Of a DNA stretch of 64,000 nucleotides, positions 30,496 to 39,311 are shown one piece after another. Where the stretch lies: positions 17,624-81,623 of the forward strand of contig NZ_CALCDX010000151.1 in NCBI RefSeq assembly GCF_937900395.1, written 5' to 3'. The notes beneath the pieces were generated by a model, which had not been told where the DNA came from, did not search any database, and saw only the letters and a program-made list of their open reading frames with translations. The position numbers and the translations under genes are program-made. The stretch is from an uncultured Caulobacter sp. GTDB taxonomy: Bacteria; Pseudomonadota; Alphaproteobacteria; Caulobacterales; Caulobacteraceae. Every line of letters begins with the position of its first letter. The stretch's first letter is position 1.

Positions 30496-31536
30496 TCAAA
30501 ACCAGGCCCTCAGGCCGAGCACGAAACTGGTCTCGGTGACCTCGTCGCCGCGCAGCCGGGCGAAGTCCGCGGCGCGCCCGAACCGCTTGGATAGGGCGAC
30601 GCCGACATATGGCGCGAATTGGCGCCGAACCTCATAGCGAAGGCGCAATCCGAGCTCGCCGCTCGAGAGCCCCGAACCGATCGCCGCTTCGGGGATGTCT
30701 TGGGCGGCGAAGTTGAGTTCGGTGCGCGGCTGCAGGATCAGGCGCTGGGTGAGGCGCCAGTCGATCGCCCCTTCGGCGCGCGCGAGGACATCGCCCTTGC
30801 TGGAAACGAACACCGCTCCGCCCGCCTCGATCCAGTAGGGCAACAGGGTTTCGAACCCGACGGCGGCATAGGTGCGCGACTTGGGCTCGACATCCTGGCG
30901 CAAGCCCACCTGCAAGTCGGTATAGAGCGCCACGGGCCTGGAATAGAGCGCCTGCACCTCGCTGGCCTGAACGCCGTGACGGCCGCCCTCGCCCTCGGAT
31001 TTGATCACCAGGCGATTGAGGTCGCCGCCGAACCAAGCCTCGCCGTCCCAGTGATAGCCGTTGCCCCCGGCCTGGGCGCGGTATTCCAGGAGGTTGGCCA
31101 TCACCTGCGAGACCTGGGCGCCGCCATGCTCCTGCCGGAGCACGGCGCGAGCCCGGTCCATGGCGGCCGGATCGAAGACCCTGTCGGCCAGATGGTCGGT
31201 GGGCGGCGCCGGCGGAGCTGTTTCGTGATCGGGCAAGGGCGGCGGTCCCATCGCTTCGGCCGGGCGTTCCGATTGACCGGAGACAGCCAGGCCGGGCATG
31301 GCGCCCATGTCGTGGCCGGCGTGGGGGTCGGTCGCCGGCGCGACCTGCGTCTGAGGCATGGCCATGGCCGGCATGGCGCCCATGTCGTGTCCGGCATGGG
31401 GGTCGGCGGCTGGAGGCGGGGCCGCCGGCGCAGGCTTGGAACTGGGCGCGGCTGGCGCGCCGGCGTGGCCGGCGTGCTGGGCCAGGGCCGGCGCGGCCCA
31501 CAGGACCGGCAAGAGGGCGATCAGCGAGGCCTTCAT
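30496..31536 (-). CDS. copB: Outer-membrane copper resistance protein CopB (copy 1)
   Basis: A 346-residue protein. The signal peptide (1-19) is followed by a His/Met-rich linker with repeats of DPHAGHDMGAMP (about 45-85), likely Cu(I)/Cu(II) binding. The CopB outer-membrane beta-barrel comes next (VIKSEGEGGRHGVQASEVQALYSRPV through RLRYEVRRQFAPYVGVALS). Its start overlaps the copA stop by 4 bp. CopB binds or moves copper at the outer membrane together with the CopA oxidase. A second copy is at 45804. Confidence 0.92.
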   Translation of the reverse strand: MKASLIALLPVLWAAPALAQHAGHAGAPAAPSSKPAPAAPPPAADPHAGHDMGAMPAMAMPQTQVAPATDPHAGHDMGAMPGLAVSGQSERPAEAMGPPPLPDHETAPPAPPTDHLADRVFDPAAMDRARAVLRQEHGGAQVSQVMANLLEYRAQAGGNGYHWDGEAWFGGDLNRLVIKSEGEGGRHGVQASEVQALYSRPVALYTDLQVGLRQDVEPKSRTYAAVGFETLLPYWIEAGGAVFVSSKGDVLARAEGAIDWRLTQRLILQPRTELNFAAQDIPEAAIGSGLSSGELGLRLRYEVRRQFAPYVGVALSKRFGRAADFARLRGDEVTETSFVLGLRAWF

Positions 31537-33374
31537 CGCGCGCCCTCCGCGGGGGTGTCGCGCACGCTGAAGACCTGAAACATCCCCGCGTGCATGTGAT
31601 AGAGCATGTGGCAGTGGAAGGCCCAGTCGCCGGTCTCGGCGGTGAAGTCGAAGCTGACGCGGCCGCCGGGCAGGACGATGACGGTGTGCTTGCGCGGCAT
31701 GTGGCCCGCCGGTCCGAAGGCCAGTTCGAAGAAGTGGCCGTGCAGGTGGATGGGGTGGGCCATCATGGTGTCGTTGACCAGGGTGACCCGGACCCGCTCG
31801 CCGTGGCGGAAGGCGTAGGGCGGCGGCCTATCGCTGAACTTGCGCCCGTCAAACCCCCACATGAACCGCTCCATGTTGCCGGTCAGGTGAATCTCGAGGG
31901 ATCGCTCCGGGGCGCGCGGGTCGGGATTCGGCTCGAGGGCCACCAGGTCGCGATAGACCAAGACCCGGTGGCCGACGCTTTCGAGGCCCTGGCCAGGCTC
32001 GCCGGTGCGATCCATCGGCATCGGCGCGATCGACTGCACGCCCGGACCGAGCCTGACCTGAGGCGCGTTGTCCGGATTGCGCATGGACATGTCCATGCCG
32101 CCCTTGTCCATCTTGCCCATAACGTCGCTTCCGCGCTGGCGCGGCGGCGCCATGCCGGGCGCGGGGGTCGCGGCCTTGGCGCCCATGGCCGCGTGATCCA
32201 TGCCGGACATGTCCGTGGAGCCATGGTCCATGCCCCCCATGTCCATTCCCTCCATATCCATGCCCATGTCGCGCATGGTGGTCAGCGGCCGCTCGCGCGG
32301 CGGCGGGACCTCGGCGCTCATGCCCAGCCGCGGCGCCAGGGTGGCGCGGCCCAACCCAGAGCGGTCGACCGACTCCGACACGATCGTGAAGGCCTTGTCT
32401 TCGGCGGGCTGGACGATCACGTCATAGGTCTCGGCGTTGCCGATCTGGAACTCGTCGACCTCGACGGGCCGCACGTGCTGGCCGTCGGCGGCGACCACGG
32501 TCATGCGCAGCCCCGGGATGCGGACGTTGAAGACCGACTGGGCCGCGGCGTTGATGAACCGCAGGCGCACGCGCTCGCCGGGCGCGAACAGCGCCGTCCA
32601 GTTGTCCGCGGGGCCATGGCCATTGACCAGGAAGGTGTAGGCCGCGCCGGTGACGTCGGAGATGTCGGTCGGGTCCATCAGCATCTTGGCCCAGTCCAGG
32701 CGCTCGGCCAGGGTCTGGTCCTTGCCGGCCAGAAGCCCAGCGAGGGTCTGGCGCTGGTAGTTGAATGCGCCGCTCTGCTGCTTGAGCTTCTTGAAGATCT
32801 GGTGCGGGTGCAGGCGGCTGAAGTCCGACAGCACCACGACGTGCTCGCGGTCGAAGGCCACCGGATCAGGACCGACCGGATCGATGATAATGGGCCCATA
32901 GTGGCCCATCTGCTCCTGCAGGCCCGAATGGCTGTGGTACCAATAGGTGCCCGCCTGGCGGACCTGGAATTCGTAGGTGAAGGTCTCGCCGGGCTTGACG
33001 CCCGGGAAGCTGACGCCGGGCACGCCGTCCATCTGGAAGGGCACGAGCAGGCCGTGCCAGTGGATCGAGGTGTCCTCGTCGAGCGTGTTGGTCACCGACA
33101 GGCGGACATGCTGGCCTTCCTTCAGCCGGATCAGCGGGCCAGGAACCGTGCCGTTGATCGTCACGGCGTGGCCGGCCTTGCCGTCGACCGTGATCGGCGT
33201 GTGGCCGATGGTCAGCTTGATGTCCTCGCCCGAAAGGGCGGCCGGCGCGCGGCCGGGATCGCCCGCCGCGCGCGCCCAGGACGGCAGCAGGCTCGCCAGG
33301 GTGGCGCCGCCGCCGAGGACGGCGAGCGATTGGAGAAAACGACGGCGATCGAAAGCCGCGCTGGATCGAAGCAT
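31533..33374 (-). CDS. copA: Periplasmic multicopper oxidase CopA (copy 1)
   Basis: A 613-residue multicopper oxidase. A Tat signal (DRRRFLQSLAVLGGGATLASL) is followed by three cupredoxin domains. Copper ligands are visible as HWHG, WYHSHSG, HPIHLHGH and HCHMLYHMHAGM. A Met-rich insert around residues 360-430 (MGMDMEGMDMGGMDHG and similar) binds extra copper. It oxidises toxic Cu(I) in the periplasm. It is the first gene of the copA-copB-cusF operon; the 113-bp gap upstream separates it from the ECF sigma gene on the same strand, which likely controls it. Confidence 0.95.
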   Translation of the reverse strand: MLRSSAAFDRRRFLQSLAVLGGGATLASLLPSWARAAGDPGRAPAALSGEDIKLTIGHTPITVDGKAGHAVTINGTVPGPLIRLKEGQHVRLSVTNTLDEDTSIHWHGLLVPFQMDGVPGVSFPGVKPGETFTYEFQVRQAGTYWYHSHSGLQEQMGHYGPIIIDPVGPDPVAFDREHVVVLSDFSRLHPHQIFKKLKQQSGAFNYQRQTLAGLLAGKDQTLAERLDWAKMLMDPTDISDVTGAAYTFLVNGHGPADNWTALFAPGERVRLRFINAAAQSVFNVRIPGLRMTVVAADGQHVRPVEVDEFQIGNAETYDVIVQPAEDKAFTIVSESVDRSGLGRATLAPRLGMSAEVPPPRERPLTTMRDMGMDMEGMDMGGMDHGSTDMSGMDHAAMGAKAATPAPGMAPPRQRGSDVMGKMDKGGMDMSMRNPDNAPQVRLGPGVQSIAPMPMDRTGEPGQGLESVGHRVLVYRDLVALEPNPDPRAPERSLEIHLTGNMERFMWGFDGRKFSDRPPPYAFRHGERVRVTLVNDTMMAHPIHLHGHFFELAFGPAGHMPRKHTVIVLPGGRVSFDFTAETGDWAFHCHMLYHMHAGMFQVFSVRDTPAEGAR

Positions 33375-33487
33375 GACAGCCCTTTGACGATGACGCGCCG
33401 GCGGCAGGCCGTGAGGGACGGCCGCGACGCGATCTATAGGTGGCTACGCGCCAAACCGTCGCCCCCCTCGCCGGCGGGCGAAAAAAG

Positions 33488-34060
33488 TCAGGGATCGACC
33501 AGCCAGTCGGCCAGCCGCTTGCGGGCGCGATAGGCGCGCATCTCGATGGTCTTGACGCTGACGCCCAGGACCGCCGCGGCGTCCTGTTGTGAATAGCCTT
33601 CCAGATAGGTGAGGATCAGCGGCTCCTTGAGCTGGTCGGGCAGGCGCGCGATCGCCGCCTCCAGGCGCGACAGTTGTTCGGCGCGCAGACTCGCCGCCTC
33701 GGGGCCCGGCGCGGGGTCGGCGGGATCGGGCGCGCCTGGCGCGTCGATCGACCGCTCGCCCAGGATCAGCCGCCGAACCAGCAGGCGACGCCCCCGGTCG
33801 CGGCACTTGTTCAGGACGATGGCCCGCATCCAGGCGCCGAACGGCCGGGTCGGATCATAGCGATCCAGCGCCTTCCAGGCGGCCACGAAGCTTTCCTGCA
33901 CCACCTCGTGGGCGGCTTCGGAGTCGCCGACATGGCGCCGGGCGAAGGCGTGCAAGGCGCCCTTGTGACGCCGCATCAGCGTGCTGAAGGCGCGCTCGTC
34001 GCCGCGCGCCGCGCGCCTGGCCAGCGCGCCGTCCTCGTCCTCGCCAAGGCCGGCGGTCAC
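33488..34060 (-). CDS. ECF sigma factor (CnrH-like) controlling the copper operon
   Basis: A 190-residue ECF sigma factor. Region 2: FSTLMRRHKGALHAFARRHVG with AHEVVQESFVAAWKALDRYD; region 4: LPDQLKEPLILTYLEGYSQQDAAAVLGVSVKTIEMRAYRA. It is the third gene of an anti-sigma, sensor, sigma set whose order and sizes match cnrYXH of Cupriavidus, and lies directly upstream of copA. The start overlaps the sensor stop by 4 bp. It should be released when the sensor binds metal and then transcribe itself and probably copA-copB-cusF. That regulon is inferred. Confidence 0.85.
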   Translation of the reverse strand: MTAGLGEDEDGALARRAARGDERAFSTLMRRHKGALHAFARRHVGDSEAAHEVVQESFVAAWKALDRYDPTRPFGAWMRAIVLNKCRDRGRRLLVRRLILGERSIDAPGAPDPADPAPGPEAASLRAEQLSRLEAAIARLPDQLKEPLILTYLEGYSQQDAAAVLGVSVKTIEMRAYRARKRLADWLVDP

Positions 34061-34497
34061 GGCGTCTCGTTCGTGAGCGCCTCGCTGACGCGGCGGTCGA
34101 ATTTGGCCGCCTGCTCGGGGGTCAGCACCTTACGCATCGCCAGGACGTGCTGGACCGTCTCCAGCTGCAGCGCCCCCATGGCGACATGGAAACGCTCGAC
34201 CGCGGCCTCGACCTCGGGCCCGTATTCGTGGCGCGCCTGGATGGCGGCGGCCAGTTGGGCGTTGGCCGCGCGCAGCTCGGCCTCCCGGGCGCGGCGACGC
34301 ACGGCGAAATCCTGTTCGAGCGCCTCGAGCCGGCGATCCTGATCCGGGCTGAGCTTCAGCTCGTGGTGAACCATCTCGTGCAGCGACTGGGCGTGATGCA
34401 TCGGCAAGAACCGGCCCGAGCCGAGCCAGCCGCCGGCGATCCCGGCCAGCAGCGCCAGGACGACGGTCAGGGCCGCCCCGCGCGAGATCCGGCGCAT
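34057..34497 (-). CDS. Periplasmic metal sensor (CnrX/ZraP-like)
   Basis: A 146-residue protein with an N-terminal membrane anchor (about 8-27) and a periplasmic helical hairpin. HHAQSLHEMVHHELKLSPDQ is the His/Met-rich first helix; the LSPDQ and KVLTPEQAAKF (LTxxQ) motifs define the CnrX/CpxP/ZraP group. In CnrX two His, a Glu and a Met bind Ni/Co; the His/Met pattern here could suit copper. It lies 1 bp after the anti-sigma gene and overlaps the sigma gene by 4 bp. Confidence 0.85.
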   Translation of the reverse strand: MRRISRGAALTVVLALLAGIAGGWLGSGRFLPMHHAQSLHEMVHHELKLSPDQDRRLEALEQDFAVRRRAREAELRAANAQLAAAIQARHEYGPEVEAAVERFHVAMGALQLETVQHVLAMRKVLTPEQAAKFDRRVSEALTNETP

Positions 34498-34498
34498 G

Positions 34499-34786
34499 TC
34501 AGCGCCCGCCGAGCAGGGTCGACGGCGCCAGGTGCGCGTCGACCGAAAACGCCGAGATCTCGGAGGGGGCGCGCGCGGCGGCGTTGGCCGCGAGACTGCC
34601 GCCGACCATGCCCAGGCCCAGGGCCGCCACCACCGAGGCCGCGCGCAGCGGCACGAGCGCGTTCGCCGCGCGCCGGCCGTCGCGCCAGCTGTCGATCCTG
34701 GCCCACACCTGGCCTTCCAGGCCGGGCAGCTGGGCGTGCGGCTGGCCCCGCAACGCCTCGAAAAGTTCGTCGAGCTGGTCGCTCAT
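34499..34786 (-). CDS. Membrane anti-sigma factor (CnrY-like)
   Basis: A 95-residue protein. The short cytoplasmic N-terminus (MSDQLDELFEALRGQPHAQLPGLEGQVWARID) would clamp the sigma factor, one membrane helix lies at about 49-71 (AASVVAALGLGMVGGSLAANA), and a short periplasmic tail follows. Length, topology and gene order match CnrY. It is the first gene of the minus-strand regulatory operon; the promoter should lie in 34787-34900. Confidence 0.78.
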   Translation of the reverse strand: MSDQLDELFEALRGQPHAQLPGLEGQVWARIDSWRDGRRAANALVPLRAASVVAALGLGMVGGSLAANAAARAPSEISAFSVDAHLAPSTLLGGR

Positions 34787-35240
34787 CGTCGATCCCCTGA
34801 CTCTGCACGCCTACATACGCGGCCCGCGGTCCAACCCCTCACCTCAGGCGCGACGCGCCCCCGGGCCGGCCGTGCGTCCGGCGCACGACGCGGAGAAAAA
34901 CCATATGCTGAAAACGTCCGCACGGATCCACAGGTGTTGGGCCGCTGGCGACGCTCGGGTGCGGGTGAAAGCCACGCACGCCCCGGCCCCGCATGGCGAT
35001 CGCCCCCCGGGGGGACGCGCCCGCGCCCAGGACGGCCGAGGTTCGGAGCGGCGCGATCGCCGCCGCGGCCTGGCGCCCCGTCGCGCGAGACGAGGGCCAA
35101 AACCTGCGCTTCGGAATCTACGTATTCCGACCCGGGACGTAGGACCCTAGTCCTGGACTCGAAGAACAACTTCTTCCCGTCGAAGATCAAACGGCGACGC
35201 ATCTACTCATCTTCAAACCTATTCATCTAAGGAGTCAAAG
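34787..35240. other. 454-bp non-coding divergent promoter region
   Basis: I see no convincing gene; the frames present have poor protein character. Next to 34787 lies the promoter of the CnrY-like operon. On the other side, 35114-35131 is an inverted repeat (CGGAAT-CTACGT-ATTCCG) containing TACGTA, and AGGACCCTAGTCCT at 35141-35154 forms a short hairpin. AAGGAG precedes the 35241 start. The sequence 35160-35240 is less G+C-rich and looks like an untranslated leader. Confidence 0.5.
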
Positions 35241-35594
35241 ATGATCAAGACGTCCGTCATCGCCGGCTTGGCCGGCATCGCGATGCTCGTTGCAACGCCG
35301 GTTCTGGCGCAAGGGAGCGGCCACACCTTCTTCATGAAGGGCTCGATCGTCGCGAACGACAGCAACGGCACCGTGATCTGCATCGGCAAGGCGGACGGCG
35401 CCGAGGTCGGCCAGACCCTGGAAGTCTACCGCGTCAAGCAGCTGCCGGGGCCCAACAAGGCCCCGCCGTCCTATCGGCGCGACCTCGTCGGGCACGTGAA
35501 GATCGACCACGTCTTCGACGACCACTTCGCCCATGTCACGGTCGCCGACGGTACGCCGGCCAAGCACGACATCGTCGAGCTGCGCAAGAACTGA
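35241..35594 (+). CDS. Exported protein of unknown function
   Basis: A 117-residue protein with a signal peptide (1-23, AGIAMLVATPVLA-Q). The mature part is a compact beta-rich domain (IVANDSNGTVICIGKADGAE, GQTLEVYRV, VGHVKIDHVFDDHFAHVTV). It has His residues but no clear metal motif. AAGGAG precedes the ATG. It has its own leader and the inverted repeat at 35114 in its promoter. I have a general impression that similar proteins occur in alphaproteobacterial copper islands, but no family name comes to mind. Confidence 0.72.
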   Translation: MIKTSVIAGLAGIAMLVATPVLAQGSGHTFFMKGSIVANDSNGTVICIGKADGAEVGQTLEVYRVKQLPGPNKAPPSYRRDLVGHVKIDHVFDDHFAHVTVADGTPAKHDIVELRKN

Positions 35595-35710
35595 GCGGGC
35601 GATCGGTTCGCCAGCGGCGGGATGGCCCACGCCGTCTCGCCGGAGCGACCGGCGCGCGCGCCCCTCCGCTGACCTTGGGCTTTCGTCCAACGAGCGAGGC
35701 GACGAGTATC

Positions 35711-36160
35711 ATGACGACCTTCAAGATCGGCGCGTTCGCCGCAGCCGCCGGCGTGCGGCGCGATACGATCCGGTACTACGAGCGCACCGGCCTGCTGCGC
35801 GATCCGGGCAGGACCGGCGCCGGCTACCGTGTCTATGAGGACGCCGACCTCCTGCGGCTCCATTTCATCCGGGCCGCGCAGGAGCTCGGCTTCACGCTCG
35901 CCGAAACCGCCGACCTGCTCGCGCTTCAAGCCTCCGACACCGCCAAGGCGTCGGCGGTGCTGGAGATCACCCGCGAGAAGATCCGCGACGCCGAACGCCG
36001 CATTCAGCGGCTGTCGGATATCCGTGACGTGCTCAGCGCGCTGGCCGACGATTGCCCGATGGACGTGGCGGCCTCGGACTGTCCGATCCTGGCCTTCCTC
36101 GCCGAAAGACGGGTCCGGCGGTCGGACGCCCGCGGCGACGCACCGCGGGAGGCGCTCTGA
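35711..36160 (+). CDS. MerR-family heavy-metal-responsive regulator
   Basis: A 149-residue MerR protein. The winged HTH is FKIGAFAAAAGVRRDTIRYYERTGLL with GYRVYEDADLLRLHFI. The dimerisation helix follows, and the C-terminal loop carries C-x8-C (DDCPMDVAASDCPIL), a pattern of thiol-metal sensing. It probably activates nearby copper or redox genes, such as the lipoprotein/reductase operon starting at 36293. ATG 35711 was chosen over an upstream in-frame ATG at 35675 because the HTH then begins at the normal position. Confidence 0.87.
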   Translation: MTTFKIGAFAAAAGVRRDTIRYYERTGLLRDPGRTGAGYRVYEDADLLRLHFIRAAQELGFTLAETADLLALQASDTAKASAVLEITREKIRDAERRIQRLSDIRDVLSALADDCPMDVAASDCPILAFLAERRVRRSDARGDAPREAL

Positions 36161-36292
36161 CCCGCCCGGGCGCGCGGCGACACGTCAATCCTTGGCCGGC
36201 GACCTCGCCGGCTCCACCGCTCGCCCCTGGCGCGCCCGTCCGCGGCGAAGGCCATCGGTGTCGAGCCCATGATCTCCAGGGAGGAACTTGCC

Positions 36293-36673
36293 ATGATCGA
36301 CATCCGCCACACACTTCGCGCGCCCATCCAGGCGCTTGTGATCGGCGCCGCGGCGCTCGCCCTCACCGCCTGCGGCGACAAGGGCGCTGAGCCCCCGCCG
36401 CCCGCGGCCTCGGTCCAGGCCCCGGCCCCGTCGCCCGCCGCGGCCCCGGTCCCCAGCGCCGCCGATCCGGATCCCGGCGTCGGCGGCTCGACGGCGCCTT
36501 CGAACAACGCCGCCGGGCAACATGACGCCGATCACGACGCGGCGACGATGGAACGCCATCATCGTCAGGAGATGGATCACCACGCCATGCGCCAGGGCGG
36601 CGCGGCCACGGGGACGACGCCCCAACCCGACGCCGCGCCGATGAGCCCATCGGCTCCGATGAAGGACATGTGA
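36293..36673 (+). CDS. Pro/His/Met-rich lipoprotein
   Basis: A 126-residue lipoprotein: the signal ends in LALTACGDK (lipobox LTAC). A long Pro/Ala linker follows, then a metal-binding-like segment (HDADHDAATMERHHRQEMDHHAM). GGGAGG lies 9 bases before the ATG at 36293. It starts a dense operon with the reductase and cytochromes (next gene within about 20 bp). It may hold copper or another metal at the membrane face. No enzyme domain seen. Confidence 0.75.
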   Translation: MIDIRHTLRAPIQALVIGAAALALTACGDKGAEPPPPAASVQAPAPSPAAAPVPSAADPDPGVGGSTAPSNNAAGQHDADHDAATMERHHRQEMDHHAMRQGGAATGTTPQPDAAPMSPSAPMKDM

Positions 36674-36690
36674 AGACGAGGGCAAGCCCG

Positions 36691-38589
36691 ATGCGCGGGA
36701 CGACCAGCCGACAGGGATGGAGCTTGGGTCTGGCCGCCGCCTGCCTTCTGCTTTCGACGGCGGCCATCGCCCAGGAAGGCGACGAGCACGCGGCCCACCA
36801 TCCGGGCGCGCAAGGCGGCGCGATGGCGGACGCCGGCGTCATGGGCGCCGCGCCGAGCCCCGCGGCAGCCGGCATGAGCGGAATGATGGACGAGATGATG
36901 GAGGGCGAAGGCGAGCATGGCGCCCGGCGCACGCCCTTCGTCTCACAACTGCTCGCCGCCCCGTCGCTCAGCGCCGAGGGGCGCAACCGGTTGATGGGCG
37001 AGGCCCAAGCGCGCGTGGAGCGCGGACTGGCCATGGCCGCCGAGGCCTCCGCCGCCGCGCGGTCCGAAGATCCGGCCGCCCGGGCGAGCGCGGCGCGGCG
37101 CCTGCGTGAAGCAAGCGACCTCTTCGCGAGCGGATCGGCCGCGCTCGCCGCCCTCGACCGCGGCGCGTCCCCGCAGCCGGCGGCAATCAGCTGGTTTCGG
37201 GATCAGATGAGCCTGGGCGCGCCGCCGCACGCGGCGCCGATCCGGTGGCTCGGCGTCTCGCCGCCCCATTTCATGCTGATGTTCGTCCTGGCGACGGTCA
37301 GCGCGATGCTGCTGGGCCTGCAGGTCGCGCGCCTGCGGCGGGTCCGCAAGATCGTCGACGCCGGCGGGTCGACGGCCCCCGCGCCCGCCCCGGCGACCGC
37401 GACGGCCTCGCCACGCCAGGCGGCGGCCGTTGAGCCGGGCGCTGAAACGCTCACGCCGAGCAACGCCGCGCCGCCCGCCGGGGCGTCGCTGCGCAAGCCC
37501 AGGAGCTGGTCTGGCCCGTTGCGGGTGGTCCAGATCGTGCGGGAGACGCCGACGATTCAGACCTTCCGGCTGGCCGACCCGGCCGCCGATCGGCTGCCCT
37601 TCGATTTTCTGCCCGGCCAGTTTCTCCAGGTCGAGGTGGAGCCGGTGGATGGCAAGCCCTCGCGGCGATCCTACACCATCGCCTCCTCGCCGACGCAGCG
37701 CGCCTATGTCGAGCTAACGGTCAAGCGCGAGGAGCAGGGCGTCGTGTCGTGCTTTCTGCACGACAAGGTCGCCGTCGGCGACCTGCTGAAGACGACGGGC
37801 CCCTTCGGCGCGTTCACCTTCACCGGAACCGACGCCGACAGCATCGTGCTGATCGCCGGCGGGGTCGGCATCACCCCCATGATGTCGGTCCTGCGCTACC
37901 TGACCGACACGGCTTGGTCGGGCGAGATCTTCTTCCTGTACGGCGCCCGTTCGACCGACGAATTCGTCTTCCGCGAGGAGCTCGAGCGGCTCGAGCGGCG
38001 GTTCTCCAATCTGCACGTGATGGCGGCCATGCGACGCTCGGCCGGCACGGTCTGGCTGGGGCCGCAAGGCCCGCTCACCCGCCAGATGCTGCTCGACGCG
38101 GTCCCAGACATCGCCCGCCGCCGCATTCACATGTGCGGGCCGCCGGGCATGATGGCCGCGATGCGCCGGGAGCTGGCCGCTCTGGGCGTCCCGGACGCTC
38201 AACTTCACACCGAAGCCTTCGGGCCCGCGTCGCTGCCCGCCGACGCGGCCGAGCTCGAGGTCAAGGCGCCGCCCCCCGCGCCGTCATCCCCGAGCGTCGT
38301 CGCGCCCCCCACGCCGGCGGTCGCCGCGGCCACCATCACCTTTTCCGTGGCGGGCGTGTCGGCCCCGCTCCCCGCCGGCCAGACCGTCCTGGAAGCCGCG
38401 GAGGGCGCGGGGGTGGAAATCCCCTATGCCTGCCGCTCGGGTGAATGCGGCGTCTGCGTCACCCGGCTGATTTCGGGCGAGGTCACCATGGCGGTGGAGA
38501 CCGGCCTGGATCCCGCCGACAAGGCCAAGGGCTACATCCTGGCCTGCCAGGCCAAGAGCACGGGCCAGCCGCTCGTGGTGGAGGCCTGA
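36691..38589 (+). CDS. Membrane-anchored flavin/2Fe-2S oxidoreductase with His/Met-rich periplasmic part
   Basis: A 632-residue fusion. Signal-like helix 1-28; His/Met-rich and helical region to about 185; a membrane helix (MLMFVLATVSAMLLGLQVA, about 190-212). A cytoplasmic ferredoxin-reductase unit follows, with FAD motif RRSYTIASSP and NAD(P) motif IAGGVGITPMMSVLR. A plant-type 2Fe-2S domain (CRSGECGVC...C) ends it. It would take electrons from NAD(P)H to the 2Fe-2S cluster and on to the cytochrome b encoded next (1-bp overlap, TGATG). The combination of periplasmic metal-rich domain and reductase is unusual. GTG 36670 is an alternative start. Confidence 0.82.
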   Translation: MRGTTSRQGWSLGLAAACLLLSTAAIAQEGDEHAAHHPGAQGGAMADAGVMGAAPSPAAAGMSGMMDEMMEGEGEHGARRTPFVSQLLAAPSLSAEGRNRLMGEAQARVERGLAMAAEASAAARSEDPAARASAARRLREASDLFASGSAALAALDRGASPQPAAISWFRDQMSLGAPPHAAPIRWLGVSPPHFMLMFVLATVSAMLLGLQVARLRRVRKIVDAGGSTAPAPAPATATASPRQAAAVEPGAETLTPSNAAPPAGASLRKPRSWSGPLRVVQIVRETPTIQTFRLADPAADRLPFDFLPGQFLQVEVEPVDGKPSRRSYTIASSPTQRAYVELTVKREEQGVVSCFLHDKVAVGDLLKTTGPFGAFTFTGTDADSIVLIAGGVGITPMMSVLRYLTDTAWSGEIFFLYGARSTDEFVFREELERLERRFSNLHVMAAMRRSAGTVWLGPQGPLTRQMLLDAVPDIARRRIHMCGPPGMMAAMRRELAALGVPDAQLHTEAFGPASLPADAAELEVKAPPPAPSSPSVVAPPTPAVAAATITFSVAGVSAPLPAGQTVLEAAEGAGVEIPYACRSGECGVCVTRLISGEVTMAVETGLDPADKAKGYILACQAKSTGQPLVVEA

Positions 38590-39311
38590 TGCGCGAGCGC
38601 GGCGACATGGCCGTCGGCCTGCTTGTGGCCTTCCTGCTGCTCTTTCCGCTGGGCTACGTCCTGCACGTCGCGCCGCGCTTTCCCGGCAGCCTGGTCGGCG
38701 GCGTCATCGGCGTCGTCGCCGCCGTCCTCATGCTGCTGACCCTGCCCTATGTGGTGGTCAAGCACGTCAAGGCGGCGGAACGGTGGACAGGCCGGTTCGT
38801 CAGCAAGCCGACGCTGCTGGCCCTGCATGTGTATGCGGGCGTGCTGGCTCCGATCCTGGGGTTGGTTCATGCCGCCCACAAGTTCGGCAGCCCCGTCGGC
38901 CTAACGCTGACCGGCCTTGTGCTGCTGACGGTCCTCAGCGGCTTCGTCGGCCGCTACCTGCTGGCGCAGACGGCGCGGGCCCTGCGCGGCCGCCGCTCCG
39001 AGCTGGCGTCCCTGCAAGCGGCGTATCTCCACCTACCGGCGCCCCCGGCGCCGACGGCGGCGGCCGTTGCGCTTTCCCGCTGGAAGCGGCTGTTCTTCGT
39101 CGCCGGCGAACCGCCGGCGCCGCCGCCCGATGGGGCCGAGGCCCTGGCCGCGGCCTTGGCCGACACCGAGTTCGCCATCCGCGCGGAGGGTGCGACCAAC
39201 CGGCTGTTGTCGCGTTGGCGGTGGCTGCACGCTGTCCTGGGGGCGCTGGTCTACCTGGTGCTGCTTTTGCACATCGCCGCGGCCATCTATTTCGGGCTGC
39301 GCTGGCTATGA
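38589..39311 (+). CDS. Di-heme cytochrome b-like membrane protein
   Basis: A 240-residue protein with about five membrane helices. His residues placed for heme ligation occur in LLALHVYAGVLAPILGLVHAAHK and LHAVLGALVYLVLLLHIAAA, pairs spaced about 13-14 residues as in di-heme cytochromes b. A soluble loop (about 125-190) is Ala/Pro-rich. It overlaps the reductase gene by 1 bp and the multiheme cytochrome by 4 bp. It likely carries electrons across the membrane from the reductase to the periplasmic multiheme cytochrome. Confidence 0.75.
   Translation: MRERGDMAVGLLVAFLLLFPLGYVLHVAPRFPGSLVGGVIGVVAAVLMLLTLPYVVVKHVKAAERWTGRFVSKPTLLALHVYAGVLAPILGLVHAAHKFGSPVGLTLTGLVLLTVLSGFVGRYLLAQTARALRGRRSELASLQAAYLHLPAPPAPTAAAVALSRWKRLFFVAGEPPAPPPDGAEALAAALADTEFAIRAEGATNRLLSRWRWLHAVLGALVYLVLLLHIAAAIYFGLRWL

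Noticed and set aside
34584..35230. Plus-strand frames in the divergent region before 35241
   Set aside because: Arg/Pro/Gly-rich translations without motif or good start signal; partly antisense to the CnrY-like gene. The region looks regulatory.
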